DNA of 64,000 nucleotides, taken from the NCBI GenBank assembly GCA_942159475.1, contig OW804094.1:47550966-47614965 (forward strand), in the 5' to 3' direction. Below the pieces are notes generated by a model. The model was given only the letters and a program-made list of their open reading frames with translations. It ran no database searches and was not told where the DNA came from. The first letter of the stretch is position 1, and each line of letters starts with the position of its first letter. Positions 1 to 13,289 of the stretch are shown in pieces. The stretch is from Sthenelais limicola (taxonomy: Eukaryota > Annelida > Polychaeta > Phyllodocida > Sigalionidae). The position numbers and the translations under genes were made by a program.

Positions 1-3000
1 TAATGTAAAAGTTCAACCAATAGAAATTCAATAGAAATTATGCAAGTGAGAATCTATTTGCGTCCGTGCAGATGCGTTTATTACATAACCACAGGTCACA
101 CCAAGCCGTCTCAGGTTTACCCTTGGTAGCTCTTAATCTTTAACAGACATATAAATATGGCTTCATATTTATGCCATGTTACATTAATACGATAAGATTT
201 CATATATATATTATATATATATAATATAAGAATATGATGTATTAATAATTACAATGATTACGCAATATTACATAAGAAATATGGATTTTCCATAAGGAAT
301 AAAAAGCGCTTATAACAATATATAACATAATCATTTGAATTTTAAAAGAACGCTTATATGTTCACTGTAATATCAGTTCTGTGATGTTCTGTTCGGCTTC
401 TGTGATGCTCACAATCAATGATGGTACGTAGTACTCTGAATTCGATCAGCATCCCCGTCGAGGTCACCCGCCCTGTCAATTTATTTCCTACCATTACTTA
501 ATTCTTCTTTCAAAACCTTACCCTTGAATCCAATCTTTTTTTCGTGCCAAACCAGGATTTGCGTTTATTGCCAATAGGATGTGCCCCAATACCACCCTTC
601 GAAATACAATGTCAATACGGACCCTAGCCATTATGGCTTTCATGTTAGATCATGGTGGGCTTGCATTCCCGTGATTTACCGTTACGCAGGGATCCATTTC
701 TATGCGCGTGAGATGGCTTTGACCAACCCAATACTCATCTGTATGAGGCCCGTGCTGTAAATACAGGAGCCCAGTACCTCTGCCTGCTAACACATGGCGC
801 TATAACTGCTTAGGCTTTGGTATTATAAATGAAAGTCGAGCACTGCACGAAAAGTGGTTCATAGTGCATTATTTCTGCAGTTGACTTTGCAGTCTTTGTG
901 TTATATCTGTGGCACAATCCACCAACTGATAAGAGAAGAATTAGAATGAATTGAGAATTATTAATGCAACTACTCTTATAAACATATAAAGTCCAGTCGG
1001 GTTTAATGTATCATTGGGCATATAAACATGATTAACAATAGCTCAAATGTCTTTCAATATAGAAGATGGCAAAAACGAAAAGATTATATATATATGTATT
1101 GGGAAAGTGGTGCTATGGATTTACACGAAGTTAGAAAACTATTTTCAATTCATAGAATTCGCGTTGTTCTTTCCTTGACAAATCTACTTATATTATCCAA
1201 CCTGTTTATGCCAGGGTTCTGCTCAACTCATTATATCCATATTTCACTGTCTCCATTGACGACTTCACATTGTAAATGTAGGCTTTGATGTTGTACTTTT
1301 TTGCCTGTTTCTCTTTGAATGCATCAGAATTCTTATCGAAATACTATATGGTTCGTATATGTCATAAACTAATAATCTATATCTGAATGTATCCGCGGAG
1401 TACTTTTCATCCATTTAAATGGAACTCTTATCTTATGATACGGATATCTCGCCGTACCGCTTCCTTAGAAGACTCACAAAAAGCAAAATGGCTGCGGAAC
1501 AGGTACTGGAAAACAGAAACGGTGAATCATTCAACCAATCTGAGTTGCTTTCTGATCTATATCCGCAAAGGCCATATTGCCATGCGTAAATCCTGCTCCT
1601 GGTCCCATGGCCGTCATCCAAAACATCCTCTTATGGCTCTTGGTGATTTCCTTCCGGTCGTGGCAAATAATATCTCAGGGGATCAGCACTCGGGCAAAAA
1701 TTAATAGATTCGCAAAAACTGCATTTGATGTGCATCTTCTGGCGCAGCTTTTCTATCGTTGATTGAACCAATTTTTACTCGCAACCCATATTGGGTTGCT
1801 CTATTTACTCCCACAACCCTATGTGTTGCCCATAAAAATCTAAATTTTAATTCAGCTTCCTACGGTAAGTCTCTAAAAATGATAAAATATGTAGACTACT
1901 ACCTCGCCATACTAACATATTTTGAGACGATTATTACGCGATATAATACAGGCTAACTTATTGCTGTTTGGAGGAATGCTAAGAATATGTATGACTGCTA
2001 CCTGAGCCTTCTTATGTTACCATAATTACTGCAATAAATTCCTGGTTAATGTTACTGGACCGAATATGAGCATTATACTAACTTTGAATGTTACTTATAA
2101 TAAAAATTAATGCTAGTTAACAATCATAATATGGTTACACACTTTTATGTCATTATTACGTAACATGATACAACAATAACATTGGCTCTGAATATGCACT
2201 TTTGCCAGTTCCTAACATTATGTACATTTTTGCTGGGCAATCCTTTCATCAGATATTGTTTTTTAAATGTCATATGTATGGATAGTCTCCGCAAATGAAA
2301 CGTCGTCGATTGTTGCGACCGGAAGTGGAACTCGCCGCTTGAAATCTTTTAGCTTTATGTACTTTATGTACTGTACATTGTTGTTTCTTTCGCTGTAAGT
2401 GGCACTGGCTCAAATGGTATATTGGTTTAGTGCCACATAAAACAAAAGCAACAACAAATGGATATTTCATCCGCACACATAATTGTAGAGGCTATGTGTG
2501 TGTTGGGAAATATAAATATGCACATTCCATTGGACATAGAAGTCCATGAGGATTTCTTAAAAGTTATTACCTCCTCTGTACCCGACTGATTCGGCTTAAC
2601 TACGCAGCTAAAGACTCTAGGGAATCCAGGCCTTCAATATCATTACTTTGTTTAAACATTTGCTTCAGTCGTAAAACCCCTTAATAATATATGGGACATT
2701 ATATTTTCATTTCCATGCACCAGATCCTCGTGGCGCCGCCAACTGGGTCATTTCGGTTATCCACCCAGGAAGATTTATGGCCCCACCTATCCTATTATAT
2801 CGCTATGTGACTAGGCTTTCATTCTGGATCAATGGCACTATAAGTTGATTTCTGAAATGGGACAGGTTCACTTCTCTGCCTTGCTAATAGTATAATTTAG
2901 TGCACAATAGATGGATATTTCGTGGGGCCTGCGTCAGGCCTAAGCCTTTACAATTTGAGAGGCTAAAGTTGCAAAATAAATTGTCCCCCAGTGATTCCTA

Positions 3001-4049
3001 AAAATAGACTGGCGCGGCCACTTATGTACAGAAATCAATGATTTAGAGTCCCATATGACATTTGGTCATCCCATCATCCCCTGCGCTTTAATATGTTACC
3101 CGGGTCAATCCGGTGTTGACTATGAGGTATCAAATTAGTTTACGCATTAATCCTTCCATGTATAGACGCTACTAATTCGCTTCCCGCTGTCAAAACATGC
3201 ACCCCTCATCTTCTTCGGCAATGAACCTTTTCTTAGACAGGACAGTCTTGTAGTGTTGTTCTCTGACCAATTAATTCTGTTTTTGTTTTGCTTGTGGTAA
3301 GGATAAAGATTCTGTAGCTTTCTAACCTGTTTTTCCCTAATTGTTATCCGGTATAATTGTACGTCCTTCTTGGACTTGCTCTTTGTACTGATGTTCGGAT
3401 GGAATCGGGGCTTTCCATGTATTTTGATTTCTCTTCTGAAAAAGAATTTGATTATAAGCATTTATTTAGATATTGCGTGTAAATTTTAAGTCCTCAAGGG
3501 TTTATGAATTGACTTTTGCTTTTGTAAGTGGTCTCAGAGAGGGTCTTATGTGAATGACATCGAAGTGAAATATGCCTCCACTCTCCTAGGTTTTCGCTCG
3601 TTGGATTACCTATCTCTTTCACCAAAAAGGGAATCTTTCAATTTCCCAAACCGGGGTTGAAAGATTCGATTAATCTCCGGGATGTCAAAGTCATTTATCT
3701 CATAGTTTTAACTCGCTTTGACAAGCTACTCATTGGTTAATTACAGATATTTTCTCGCTGAAGAACATTTCTTTCTGGATTTCGCATATCATATCATTTG
3801 TCTCTCTAAATTGGAGGGTGTTAACCCCACGTGGATCAGGTTTCAACTAGATTTGAGATGTTGGGTTTAACGAAAATGTGAAAGAGGGTTAACTATTGTC
3901 ACTTACTAGGTATTTCTTTATTATTAGCAATTATTTTGATCTCTAATGATGCTATCGAGGGTATTATATCGTGAGCCAAGCTGTCAGTGCCTTGATTTAT
4001 ATTAATATTTGTGTTTGTCTCGTGGGAGACGTAGAAATGCTCATTTCAT
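1..4049. other. Non-coding stretch, no supported gene
   Basis: No open frame here has recognisable protein content, and the longest frames are about 100 codons or less and overlap on both strands as expected by chance. An AT microsatellite made of TATA runs lies near 200-235. A short perfect hairpin (GCAACCCA, 3-nt loop, TGGGTTGC) sits near 1,780-1,800. I see nothing else. Confidence 0.6.
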
Positions 4050-4287
4050 AGCGGAACTCCACTATAGGTAAAAAACGGTGCCAACAGGCAAAATTCGTCG
4101 CCAACATTTCTAAAAATTCGGCAAATTCGACATGACTAAAAATTCTAGTGGATGAGGGGGTAAAATAGGTTGTTGGCAACACATTTATTTGTTGCCAACA
4201 ATTGCAAAATATCTAACTTGATTAGATATTTCGTCGCAGCCGTTTTTGCCTGTTGGCGCCGTTTTTTACCTATAGTGGAGTTCCGCT
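4050..4287. mobile_element. Small MITE-like element with ~40-bp terminal inverted repeats
   Basis: The segment begins AGCGGAACTCCACTATAGGT and ends with its reverse complement. The inverted match continues inward through a run of A/T and the word CCAACAGGCAAAA for about 43 bp with one mismatch. Total length is about 238 bp and there is no coding potential. Both flanks read AT/AT (equivalently TA if the ends are shifted by one base), which suits a TA target duplication, though the dinucleotide is too short to prove it. The structure is that of a non-autonomous DNA transposon (MITE). The superfamily is not determined. The open frames across it are by-products of the inverted repeat. Confidence 0.75.
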
Positions 4288-7200
4288 ATCAGATGGAAAT
4301 TGAATTATTCACGTATAAGAAAATGTCAACCCTCCTTAACTTGAATGTCAACTTTTTGAAGTTTTGCCTAGGGTCTATTACTCAATGGATACGCAATTTA
4401 CTCTCAATGGGACTGCAGTAGTGGAACACTTTTCCTCTTTCATTCATAATGATTTAATTATACATACATGTATATATCAAGACGCTTATGTCTGAAACTA
4501 TAAAGTATTTGCTTTGACTAACGAATGTGTTTTGAATTCGCTGCTATATATATGTCCTTTTGTTCAAAAAGAAAATGAATTCCCTTCGTTGCATAAATGG
4601 TCCTACAGTTACAGGAGTCTTGTTTATATTTGCCAGTAAGTCAGTTTTTGTTGGTGGAACAGCCCCGTTTTAAACAAATACTCATATATATGTCTATTTT
4701 GTCCAGTCATGTGCAGCTACTCACCATGCCTAGGCTCACCTATTAGAAAGGGCACTTAAATTCTGGTTTTATGCCCTACTGAATGTCTCGTCCTATTGCA
4801 GATCGACCGTAATTCTGATAAGTTGTTATAGAAAGTTTTTTTGTGATATTCCCCTATGTTACCCTTTATTTCACCCAATGGAATACGTGAAGCTCGCCTT
4901 TACTTCAAAAATGATTGTTCTGCCATACATATCCCTCCCTAACGGTACCCTTTTAAACATTTATCTACAGCAACCTTGGGAGACTCTCCTATCAATGGGA
5001 TTTCGTGTTTGAGGGGAATTTCTTTCTTGAGTTTTCCCTCGACTAATATAAAAAGTCTTGAAAACCTGCCTTCATGTCAGGTCGCTTACTATTACTCATT
5101 TTCCCTCGTCGTTAGCACGGGAAACAGGACTTTGATCCATGCCAACGAGTTTGGCTTTAACTTCCAAGACCCTACTACCGGAAATTGCCTTCCTTCCTCG
5201 CAACCTTGGCCTGCAAGGGCCAGTTTGATACATATCTTTGGCATGGCACTGACAGACCCAGTCCACACACTTGACCACTTTGTTAACTCGGACATGTTTT
5301 GGTGTCAGCTCCCACAAATAAGTGCTCCAAATGTATCAATCGCAAAAGCCCCTAAGACCTCAAGCCTCAGAGGCAGATAACTAGAAAACCTTTAATATAT
5401 TTTCCCCAGCTGATCAGCGTGGATGGTTCGAGTGCTAAGGATCTGTTACGATGACTGAGCATGTATTAGGTGCTTTTACTTACTCTGCGACTAGTCTTGG
5501 GAAACAACAAGGGACCAGTGAATGGACTAGAGCTGGGCTTATCTGTGCTCTTTTCAGTGATATTGGCCATCTCCACAAGCGAGTATGTGGGCTGAGATGC
5601 AGATCTGGAGACAGGGCTACTTTGTTCATGAAGCTTGACGAGTGATTCTAAGTCTGAATAGGGGACCTTGTCTGATTATACGGTGACCGCCCTGTGCCTT
5701 TTTTCTCTGGAGAATAGGTTTCCGCTTTCAGGAGGAAGAACTTGTTCCTTCGGTCGCTGCATGGAGAATCCATTCTGGATAAATCTATGAAGTTCTCAGA
5801 AAATCACCCATGAAAACCCATTCATGCATTACTTAGATTGAAGTCAGGTTCCAATGTCAAACTTTTTCCTCCCCTTCTTCCCTTCCCTCCTTCACACTTC
5901 AAGCAAGCATATGTCGCTCCTAAGATACGTCGTCGATTATTAATTTGTGGGATTAGATATATCTGTTCTTATACATGTAATTACTTACCAACTGCCTCAA
6001 AAGGAATGTGTCTAGACTTCCCTAGCGATCTTTGATATTGAAGAAATGAATCTTCATGTTGTTGGGCTTAGAAGACTAGGAAAAGTCTAAAGATGGGTCA
6101 CATAACCAGGGTGCTATTTTTATCAATATCACTTACTTTAGATCGCTCGCACGAGAGTTGTTGGCTTTTATATTATTCACCTGTAGGAAATCTCACTTGA
6201 TGGATGATACGGCTGGTCGGCGATAACCATCTCAGCGACGATTTCTGAGACGGGCTCAATGCAGGAAGCATTAATTAATAATGCAGACGTACCTTGATTG
6301 AGTGCAGAAAGGATTTACCTATCTTCATAGTCCATTAAGCTATGGCATTGATTGTTACACTGAGGCTCACATCACATCTCCTTCCCGACCAAACTGTTTG
6401 AACAAATTAACTCCACTTATCTCACAATTTCAAGTATTAATTGTATTGTTTATATAGCAATTTTCCCCACATTGTCTCTTTGCTATCTAAACTCATTGCG
6501 ATTAATTAATTTCGTTCCTTATGTGCGAAAGCTTGGGCCTTTAATTGGCCATCTGACCTCTAGTGGGGTTAGTTATGGACAAAAATGACCCTTCCAAAAT
6601 AATAGAGAATTAAAAGATCTACCCCAGTACCAAATTTGGTGCTTTTGTACCAAAAATCACATGTTTCGCCTTTAACTATTCCCACTACTCATCAAAGTTA
6701 CACAGGAACTTGGAAGTCCAAGGTAGAGGCGGTATCGGGAGGCACTGGAGATCTCTCTCTGGAATGATTTAGCCCACCTCATTCTTATCACGCTGACGTG
6801 TCCTTCCATGGAATCAGCCCCCCTAAATAATACGGGTAGGAAAATGGGGTTCTCTTTATCTTAAGTATTGAAGGGGCGCTTGGCCACGAGGTGGTACAAC
6901 GGAACACGTCGGCCTATCTACACTTAAAGTGACACTTCTCATTAAAATCATTCGTCATGAAATCTGTTGAAACATTTTCAGCTTTATGAAGCACAGGGCA
7001 CCCGCATTGTGTTTTTATTCAATAATTTTTATATGTGTAATGAATGGGCCAGAAGGCAACAGCACCTCAACCCATTTCAGATCGCAGAGAAATGGGTAGA
7101 GGTGACAATATCACTCTTTGGATGACTTGAACTATCAGAAATGAGTAACCCAATTTTCTCATTGAGAAATAAAGAATTCAATCAAGCAATTGTATACATG

Positions 7201-9519
7201 CTAACACTAGTCGCTTAAAGCCCGCTATATATTCATGGATCCACCTCACCACCTGCTGCTTATATTGTAATCAAAGTCAATTTTGAGTTACACTTCCCTC
7301 AGCTGCTTCCACGTTCTGCGACAATAATACACGTTGCAATTACTGAATGTCAACCCACTTAAAAATATTACTGGGGCAACATCACTGTGGCAATGCTAAA
7401 ATGTTTATTCTGGTTATTACTGAACCTGAAAATTTCCAACTGATTTATGAAAGTGAAATGGTGATAGACTTTTACCCTCTAGTTTAATTTAAATAAATCT
7501 AAATGTCTAATATCGTGTACCTTTCCAAATTAAGACATTGACATGATATTCATTGTTCTCACTAAGACGAAGACATTTGAAACCTTGATGTGTGCCTCTA
7601 TCTCCACGATAGACTGCCATCCCTTCTGCCTTCAATGATTCACTACCTAGACCGACACTCTTTTAGATTGATAGTCTGGTACTTTCACTGCACGCGGGTA
7701 AGCCTATACTGCTTGGTAAATTGGCCATTTGCACCGCTATGTCCACATCTCAGTGTAACAAGGCCATCTGTCGCACTGGATTGAATTATTTCCCTACTAA
7801 CTCGGCACGTGTCTTTCCTCCCATTTCACTATTTAGCACTGTTTGAACGAGGGCAAGAACGAGAACTTTTTGGTATAGAAAGTATCCAATCCCATGGTCA
7901 TTTATTTGCCTTTCGACCTTGCAGTTTATGTTGGAATGTTGGGACACCTCGATAAATATACTCTGCTCATCGTGACAGAGGTTATCCATGCACGAGCCGG
8001 AAACATGAACTTCCATTATACGCAACTGACAGGAATCGTTTTCCATTTTCAGAGATATATATATGATAGATTGCCCTATTTCCACTTGACAAAATCTGTC
8101 GATTTTCCTGTCAATTCACTCTGTCAGAGACGATTGATTATATCTATAGGACCCGGTGAAAGCCTTATGTATAAAGTCACGGCATGTCCTTTTACTTATA
8201 TTTCATAAATCACCGTGTTAAATGGATATCAAAATAGTCTTGCTTGCCAATGGTGAAATCGGGAGATTTTAAGCTCCGGATATCGGGTAACGTATATCGC
8301 TGACGGGATCGGTATAGTATAGATATATAAATACAGAAGTATAAGAAATAAACAATAACGACTTATTTCCATGTCCGTGGAATATATATCATATTCTGTC
8401 ATTTCGTTCTGACGAATGAAGTTGTGTTTTTTCCGGGGGCCTTTCCAGGAAGATATTTCTTGTTGGCAGAGGCATATCCGCTAAACGGACCCGTGTTGCT
8501 CCCTACATATAGCAGTTGCATGTAAATCACTTCAGGAAAAAGTGCAGGCAAATTTTAGCATATTGAGTTGCCAGGTCAGAGTTCTGGCCAGAAGCAGAGC
8601 CGGTTCCCTAGGAGGGCAAGGAGAATGTTCCCTTTTTAGAAAATCGATGTTGTAAAACACTTCTAAGCATTAAGAACTGTATTTGTCATAAGCCCAAATT
8701 TATACGTAGTCTGGTCTGAGAGCAAGTGCAGTTGATATACACCCTGTTCCCAAGATGTGTTTTTAGCAATATCTTTATTATAGCTGTTATAATGAGGGGA
8801 TACCTGCTTTAAGGTGATGAGGAAAACGGCTTGTTAAAAAGCGTGATCTACTACTGAACAAGATTACCTAATACCATCGGTGTAAACCATGCTGCCTTTA
8901 CAGGCTCTTATTATTTATTGTAACAGTCGGTTATACCATGGCAGGATCTACGAATTATTGACCGGAGCCTCTTAGCTACTAGCCTATCTAACATAGAATC
9001 CTGCTGGCTCTACTAACTTATTTTTGTAAAAGCGATTTAAAACAGCATGTTTTTAAGCAAATGAGTTGTAGTGTACGTCCGATGCGGCACAGTGTGTGCC
9101 AAGAATTTGAATAAAAATATTTAGGACGGTCATGGCTTATATCATACATTTTATTCAACTACAAAAAAAACACAATCTGAATTGTATTTAGTTGCATAAA
9201 CACATGTATATGTCAATTCCTCATTGGAGATTATTTTGCATGAAGGTGTTATAACTTTACCCTCCTCGCTTACATATTAACCCCTATCATTACACCTTGA
9301 CTCAACTGGGCTTTTCCCTGGAATTAGATCTAACTTATGAATATATCTACATCTACTGAATGTTACTCAACCTCCATATTTTAAGTTTTTTAACCAGGCT
9401 AGAATGTAAAATTATTATCTTAAGCCTGAATTCATATGCCGAGTACAAAACCTTAATTATAACTGATGTTTCTGACCTCATGTGAATACATAGAGAGAAT
9501 GAAAAGAGCCGCCAGTAAA
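4288..9519. other. Non-coding stretch, no supported gene
   Basis: Several frames of 60-134 codons occur, for example at 4,976-5,380 plus (non-ATG start) and 5,096-5,317 minus, which overlap each other. None resembles a protein family I know and none is bounded by clear start and splice signals. Composition is ordinary AT-rich sequence without tandem repeats. Confidence 0.5.
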
Positions 9520-9627
9520 CGAAAATTTATTGGACGAGAGCTTACATGGACAAATGATTCAAATGAATTTATTAGGACCAATGATTCATGTAAGCACAAT
9601 GCCATAATCTCGTCCAATAAATTTTCG
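9520..9627. repeat. 108-bp hairpin with a 20-bp perfect outer stem
   Basis: The arm CGAAAATTTATTGGACGAGA (9,520-9,539) is exactly repeated in inverse at 9,608-9,627. A second inverted pair, GCTTACATG and CATGTAAGC, lies inside it, and the words ACAAATGATTC and CCAATGATTC flank the centre. This layered symmetry suggests a tiny fold-back element or a structured RNA rather than chance. No direct repeat flanks it convincingly. Confidence 0.7.
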
Positions 9628-9758
9628 ATTAAGATAGCGAGTTCCATTCTAAATTTGTTATATGTGCATAAAATTTGATCAAATATCATCAGATATCACT
9701 GCAAAAGCATGAAACAAGTATCAGAGATAGTCCAAGCACCCCCAATTCTGTTTATGCC

Positions 9759-12231
9759 TACACAGAGAAAATGAAACGAGTCATTTCAACTCTAAAAGGG
9801 AGTCCAGCACATGTCGCCAGAATAACTCGTTTGTGGAGTCATTTTGACTCCCTTTCAAGGAGGAGTAAATTTAACTCGCTTAGAAAGAGAGTCAAACCAT
9901 TTTGACTCCCTTTTGTTAGGTTAATATTTGCCCCTCTCCCGCACTCCCAGTCTTTTATTTATGTTCAGAAAATCATCATTTCATCATTTTATTTCATCAT
10001 TTTTTGTCGGTGTACTTCTTCATACGTCAAAATGTAAAATTAAATATTCTATTGGCCTTGAATTGAATAAAAAAAAAATAAAAAAATATCTGCTTCTGTA
10101 AAGAATACAATACAGCTATATTCGATAACATTCATTTACAGTTGTTACATTTCAATGGCAGTATATATTTGTCTGTAGACTGGCCAAATTACAAAAGTCT
10201 GGAGGAAACAATTAAGGAAAATATTAAACATAAATATATTTAGATGTAAGGATGAGAATAAATGAAGAATATATATGTATATAATATGGGTTCAGAAGAA
10301 ATAATACTTTCAAATTACAAGAACAATGAATTAACATGGATATATGATATTTCACCATGCATAGCAACATGAAAATGTATAGCAAATGTAACTAACCTCT
10401 TTTCCGCATGCAGCCAGTACACAAACACACTCAAATATTAAAGGATTATACTGGCACTCTTTATTTCTTTATCTCGAAATTGTGATCGAATTAATCTTCT
10501 CACTATTGCAACATAACCAAGAGAAAGGCTATACAATAATGCTGAAAGTCAGGGCTTCTCATAATATGTTCTACTGAAAGAAGACAGCTGTGGAAGAGTA
10601 GAAGATCCACACATTAGATGTTTAATAATATATATACCTATGCGGATTTGGGCTTACCTCCATCAGAACTACACATATCTAATGTATGGCTCGTCTGCCT
10701 CCATGTTTTCATGCTGGGGGACTCTGGTAACAACTAACAACTAACTTCTGTTTAAATATCGCTGGAATAAGTAAAATCCTATCAGCTTCTGTAAAGAATA
10801 AAATACACTTATATTCGATGCAATTCTTCCACAGTTGTTACATTTATATGGGACTACCTATTCAAAACTGGTCGATTGCATGGATTTTCTCACACCACTA
10901 GAAGAATGGTCAAACTCTAAATACCTGCAAAGTACCTAGAAATATTACTTACCAGATAAGAAATTCTGTTTCTGAATTCGTCCTCACACTCTCCGTCCTC
11001 CCCATCCTCTCCATAAATCATAGAAAATATCCAAGAAACTTGTAAGATGTGGCCGGGTAAGATGTACAGAAATCTGGGCAGAAGCTTGGTCTGCATGGTT
11101 CTTTGTCTTCACTATTTGGGTGGTCCTCTGTCTTCACATAATTGGCGCGAAAATCAGCGCGAAACGTCCGGTTACACTAGCAGTACAGTATTGCGTAATA
11201 CACTGTGACCCGACCTACAAACTGGGCCTGGAAACTTAGAACAGTCCCACACTACGGCTTTAGTTTTTATTTTCAATTTAAGTAACTATGAATGGCCCTT
11301 GCGCTTGTATTACCATGCCAATGTTACCATGTTGTGAATACAACATAAAAGGACGGGGAGCTCAAATCCACCATTTGTGATCCGTTTTAAGAAAATGAGT
11401 CATAATAAGTCGCAAAATATGGATTTTGAGATATCATCATATTTGAAAAGAGGACATCAAGGTGATTCCAATGATAGTAAATACGAGGACACCTAATATG
11501 TATTTCTATATTGTAAGTTTGATATTTTCATTTTTGAAAAAGAAGTTTGCAATGTTTCTGGATGGGTAATTACCATTAAAGTAACTAAATATACTCCATA
11601 CAAGGGCCTTCAAAACGCAAGGATATATTTAATACAATGTCCCGAAACGTGTTACATGGATTCATATGACTATAAGTGATAACCCCCTAAGAATCAGAAT
11701 GTGTACAGCGTTAATGTATAACATCTTCCTTTTCTCTAATTGTTTAAATCAGGCTGTCCTGAAAATATTCATACTTATACGTGTGGAAATGTTGTAGACC
11801 TGAATAAAATATTTTCTAAATCTACTTTAATAAAGATATCTTGTAAAAATAACACTTCGAAAAATATTAATTTTGCGACTTATGACTCATTTTCCTGGAA
11901 TACATCACATTTGTGTGTGGCACCAAAAGTAAGTGACATATCAAATATAATTAGTATAAAAATTATACATACATAATTATACATAATATATAATTATGGG
12001 CAGTTGGTATTAGAGGGCTCTGACTCTGAATCAGGGGCCTGACTCCCTTTTAGAGTCTATCACTGAACTTCCAGGATTATCAGAGTCGAAAACAGAGTCA
12101 CACATTATACACCTAGAGAACGAGCCAATGTGACTCTGAGATCACGCAAAACGAGTCACTTGATTTGACTCTTTTAGGAGGTGCTGGACTCGGATTTAGA
12201 GTCAAATGACTCGTTTATGTTTCTCTGTGTA
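9759..12231. mobile_element. 2.5-kb non-autonomous TIR element
   Basis: The left end starts TACACAGAGAAA and continues with words built on GAGTCATTT, ACTC and GAGTCCAGCAC. The right end (12,181-12,231) is its inverse, ending TTTCTCTGTGTA, with about 75-80% identity over roughly 50 bp. Beyond the tips both ends carry clusters of GACTC/GAGTC words (9,830-9,915 and 12,010-12,180), probably subterminal repeats. The interior is AT-rich and has no open frame of substance. A 2-bp TA duplication fits; an eroded 8-bp one (TATGCCTA/TATGAATT) is also possible, so Tc1/mariner-like and hAT-like origins remain open. No transposase is present. Confidence 0.65.
10089..10845 (+). repeat. Direct repeat pair inside the 2.5-kb TIR element
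   Basis: A ~63-bp segment at 10,089-10,151, starting TCTGCTTCTGTAAAGAATA and ending CAGTTGTTACATTT, recurs at 10,782-10,845 in the same orientation with about 85% identity. The offset is about 693 bp. It suggests an old internal duplication within the transposon. Confidence 0.7.
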
Positions 12232-12431
12232 TGAATTTGTTGACGTGCTCTCCGCGAAGCATGTCAACAAATCCACAGGCGTTACCTGCAGTGTGGAGGT
12301 AACGTCAGAGTTATTTTTAGACAACTACATTTTTATAGTAGACGTATTTTCATGGCACCCCGCTTATTGCACCTTATTGCACTCAACAGGGATGAGCATA
12401 TAATAAAAACAAAAGTATAATACATAAACAA

Positions 12432-13118
12432 ATCCTCCTTTTCTCCCTGCCTCTTCCCCTCTCTCTCTCCCTGTCCCTACCCTCCCCCTCTTCACTGCGC
12501 TGCCCTCTTTGCTCTCCCCTCTTCTCTCTGTATCCTCTTCTCCCTCTCCCTATCAGATTTCCCCCACCTTCTCCCTCTGCTTCTTTCATTCTCCCAGCCT
12601 CTCCCTCCCGTCTTTTTCTCTCCCCCTCCCCCTCTTCTCTCTATCCTCTTCTTTGTTTCCCTATCTGATTCCTCCCACCCTCTCTGTCCACTTCTTCGGT
12701 CTCCCCCTCTCCCTCTGATCTCTCTCCCCTCATCTCCCTCTCTCTCTATTTCCTCACTCTCCCCCTCCCGGGAGGGGGGGAGTGAGGAAATAGGGTCCCT
12801 CTGATCTCTCTCCCTCTCTCTCCACTACCTGCCCCTCTCCCCTTCTCTTTTTCCTTCTTTGCCCTCCCCATCTGCACTCTCTCCTTCCCGTCTTTTTCTC
12901 TCCCCTTCCTTCTCTTCTCTCTCTCCCTCTCCCCCTCTTCTTCTCCCTCCCTCTCCCCTCTCCCACACATACCCTCTGCTCTTTTCCCTTCACCTTTTCT
13001 CCGGCATTTCTCTGTCTCTCATACCCTTTTTCCCCTCCCCTCTCCCTCCCCCTCCCCTCTTCTTCTCTCTCCCCCTCCCCCTCCCTTGTCTATCTCTCCC
13101 TCCCTCCTCTCTTTCCCT
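12432..13118. repeat. ~0.7-kb polypyrimidine (CT-rich) tract
   Basis: The plus strand is almost entirely C and T for nearly 700 bases, broken by a few purine words such as ATCAGATTT, GTCTTTTT and GGGACC. Longer sub-units recur, for example the CCCGTCTTTTTCTCTCC word at about 12,608 and 12,887 and CTCTGATCTCTCTCCC at about 12,713 and 12,798, so it grew partly by duplication. The Pro/Ser/Leu-rich and Arg/Glu/Gly-rich frames running through it on the two strands are composition artefacts. Confidence 0.9.
12746..12793. repeat. 48-bp near-perfect palindrome inside the CT tract
   Basis: Left arm 12,746-12,769 (begins CTATTTCCTCACTC) and right arm 12,770-12,793 (ends GAGTGAGGAAATAG) are reverse complements over 24 bp with one mismatch and no loop, centred on CCCGGG. 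It is the only place where the tract switches from pyrimidine to purine on the plus strand. Confidence 0.85.
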
Positions 13119-13246
13119 CTGGGACATTGAAGGCATGATGTCATTACATTTTCATTCAAGTGATGGTTATGTGATGGGTCATGTGCTCCCTACTTTTGAC
13201 AATTGTCCATACAAAAGCCTATAAATAGGGTAGGACGTTCCCAGAA

Positions 13247-13285
13247 AGGCTTCCCTGACAGGCTTCCCTGACAGGCTTCCCCAGC
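13247..13285 (+). repeat. 13-bp tandem repeat, three copies
   Basis: The unit AGGCTTCCCTGAC occurs at 13,247 and 13,260 exactly and at 13,273 with changes (AGGCTTCCCCAGC). It follows the CT tract and lies in otherwise unremarkable sequence. Confidence 0.85.
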
Positions 13286-13289
13286 TTTC

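Noticed and set aside
4976..5380. 134-codon plus frame
   Set aside because: It lacks an ATG start, has no domain, and overlaps minus-strand frames of similar quality.
12383..13224. Arg/Glu/Gly-rich and Pro/Ser/Leu-rich frames of 70-120 codons
   Set aside because: They translate a simple polypyrimidine/polypurine tract; several frames are open at once because stop codons are rare in such DNA.
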